Source: CAZMMV01 sp964637035 (GTDB lineage Bacteria > Bacillota > Clostridia > Tissierellales > Tissierellaceae). Taken from it: a DNA stretch of 5,116 nucleotides. The notes beneath the pieces are model-generated. The model was not told where the DNA came from and made no database searches. It saw only the letters and a program-made list of their open reading frames with translations. The stretch is from assembly GCA_964637035.1 (NCBI GenBank), contig CAZWTU010000111.1:1-5116 (forward strand), written 5' to 3'. Shown piece after piece: positions 4,031 to 5,116 of the stretch (its first letter is position 1; every line of letters starts with the position of its first letter). The position numbers and the translations under genes are program-made.

Positions 4031-5020
4031 TTACAGATATTTATTAATATCCTCTAAACTTTTGTATTCAAAAATTTCAACTATTATAATTTCTAAAGTG
4101 TCAGCATCTAATTTTGATATTTTTTCTTTTGTTTTATCAGGTAATACCCCAAACTTCTTAGTTAACAGCCTTATAGTAGTTTTTATAAGTGATTTTACTT
4201 CACCTATCTCTATGCCTTTCTCTTTACCTTCTTCTCTAAACTTTTCAGCTAAAGTCATAACTAGATCACTCCCTTCTGGATAAGTGCTTTCAATTTTATC
4301 CATCACTTTAATAATAGCCTCTTTAGTCAAATCAACTCTTGCATTAAATACATATTTCATTAAAGTTTCAAAGTATTCTATGCCTGTTTGCTTATCCTCT
4401 AATTCAATAAGATATTCTATCATTTTATAGATAGATTCTATTACTCCTTCTATATCTTTTGTCTGTATATCCCTTAGTGTTGTCATTACTATTTTATTTA
4501 TTACTCCACCCTTTATTTCTTCGTCTGTATACCCTGATATATCATAAAGCAAATATTCATATTCTGGAATATATTTTCTTACATCCTCGGGGAGTTCTTT
4601 ATATCCATTTATCATTTCCCCTAAGTTGGTACTTATATTCCACTTGTTTTTCCCATGATATATGACTAAAGGTATTATTATTGGCAGTTCTTGTATTCTT
4701 TCCTTATTCATTTTGCTTTCCCAAATTTCTAACATATACTTAAGTAGTTGAAAAGAAATATTTTTACTGGTATAACTTTTATGCTCAAATAAAAAATAAA
4801 TATATCCTTCCCTCTTATTTATATTTACCCTAAAAAGCATATCTGAAAATACTTCTTGCAATTCTTTGTTTATAAAGCTATCTTTTTGTGGCTCCAGTGT
4901 ATCCATTTCTACAATCCTCATTATACTATCTGGTAAATAATTATTTAGGAAATCCTTTGCCACTTCCACCTTTCCAAATGTTTCTTTAAAGAACTTATCG
5001 TGTGGATTTTGTATTTTCAT
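4031..5020 (-). CDS. Rpn family recombination-promoting nuclease/putative transposase
   Basis: PD-(D/E)XK nuclease of the Rpn (transposase_31/YhgA-like) family. E. coli members are DNA endonucleases that promote RecA-independent recombination; roles in phage defence have also been proposed. Most members move with mobile DNA, but their own transposition is not established. The 329 residues are full length. The family opening PHDKFFKETFG is at 6-16 and the nuclease core has Asp60 (FSDMLF) and Glu79-x-Lys81 (YFLFEHKS), followed by LPIIIPLVIYHGKNKW, a hallmark stretch. The C-terminal third has the usual charged helix (AEKFREEGKEKGIEIGEVK) and a helical tail ending SLEDINKYL. A GTAGGTGA ribosome binding site lies just before the ATG. 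A weak TATAGT box (5046-5041) and an ATAGCA/TGCTAT inverted repeat (5046-5070) are the only promoter-like signals upstream. It is monocistronic here, with the hairpin at 3823-3860 as the first good terminator. Confidence 0.9.
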   Translation of the reverse strand: MKIQNPHDKFFKETFGKVEVAKDFLNNYLPDSIMRIVEMDTLEPQKDSFINKELQEVFSDMLFRVNINKREGYIYFLFEHKSYTSKNISFQLLKYMLEIWESKMNKERIQELPIIIPLVIYHGKNKWNISTNLGEMINGYKELPEDVRKYIPEYEYLLYDISGYTDEEIKGGVINKIVMTTLRDIQTKDIEGVIESIYKMIEYLIELEDKQTGIEYFETLMKYVFNARVDLTKEAIIKVMDKIESTYPEGSDLVMTLAEKFREEGKEKGIEIGEVKSLIKTTIRLLTKKFGVLPDKTKEKISKLDADTLEIIIVEIFEYKSLEDINKYL

Positions 5021-5116
5021 ATCATCACCTACCTAGTTATACTATATAGCAAAAATTCTTCTTATGCTATTATTTTAGATCTATTTCATACTCTTCCATA
5101 CAATATATGTAACCAA

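Noticed and set aside
4062..4665. Plus-strand frames of 73 and 68 codons opposite the Rpn gene
   Set aside because: Shadows of a full-length Rpn-family gene; hydrophobic low-complexity products without start signals.
5041..5116. Strong promoter for the Rpn gene
   Set aside because: Only a weak TATAGT with no matching -35 and a short ATAGCA/TGCTAT inverted repeat; not enough to call a promoter.

Overview
The window is A+T-rich, with strong AGGAGG-type ribosome binding sites, and every gene I can support lies on the minus strand. Codon use and protein families suggest a low-GC Gram-positive anaerobe (Clostridia or Tissierellia type). The gene set is that of an integrative and conjugative element, genomic island or plasmid rather than core chromosome. 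The host assignment is inference; no ribosomal or housekeeping gene is present.

In transcription order (high to low coordinates) the layout is: an Rpn-family PD-(D/E)XK nuclease (5020-4031); a 436-bp non-coding stretch rich in repeats (4030-3595); a two-gene AbiE toxin-antitoxin system (abiEi 3594-3004, abiEii 3007-2162) with overlapping ATGA; a control region of about 230 bp with a palindrome and a terminator-like hairpin (2161-1933); then a partition and replication module: parA (1932-1129), parB (1142-438), an unrecognised 98-residue protein (392-96), and the first 26 codons of a protein resembling CHC2/Toprim-type proteins (80 to beyond the left edge).

The abiE operon has a very good promoter (TTGACT, 17 nt, TATAAT). 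A palindrome with GTGCTA/TAGCAC arms and a 16-nt spacer covers its -10, which fits autorepression by the AbiEi antitoxin. A second copy of this promoter-plus-palindrome unit, with the same geometry, lies at the far end of the operon in inverted orientation, 5 bp past the abiEii stop codon. The toxin-antitoxin pair is therefore bracketed by two inward-facing copies of its own control unit.

The non-coding stretch between abiE and the nuclease looks like a recombination site. It holds a 15-bp sequence that reads Val-Glu-Trp-Glu-stop on the minus strand, like the end of guaA, a known integration target. On each side is a pair of TAGAACC repeats spaced exactly 11 bp, resembling integrase arm sites. 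A long imperfect hairpin lies beside the core. Having element-like DNA on both sides would fit an attP of a circular form, or a junction between tandem elements.

ParB is unusual. From its strong ribosome binding site it starts at 1142 and has 234 residues. It keeps a C3-like ParB motif and the helix-turn-helix, but lacks the N-terminal part that carries the first two CTP-binding motifs, as if deleted in frame.
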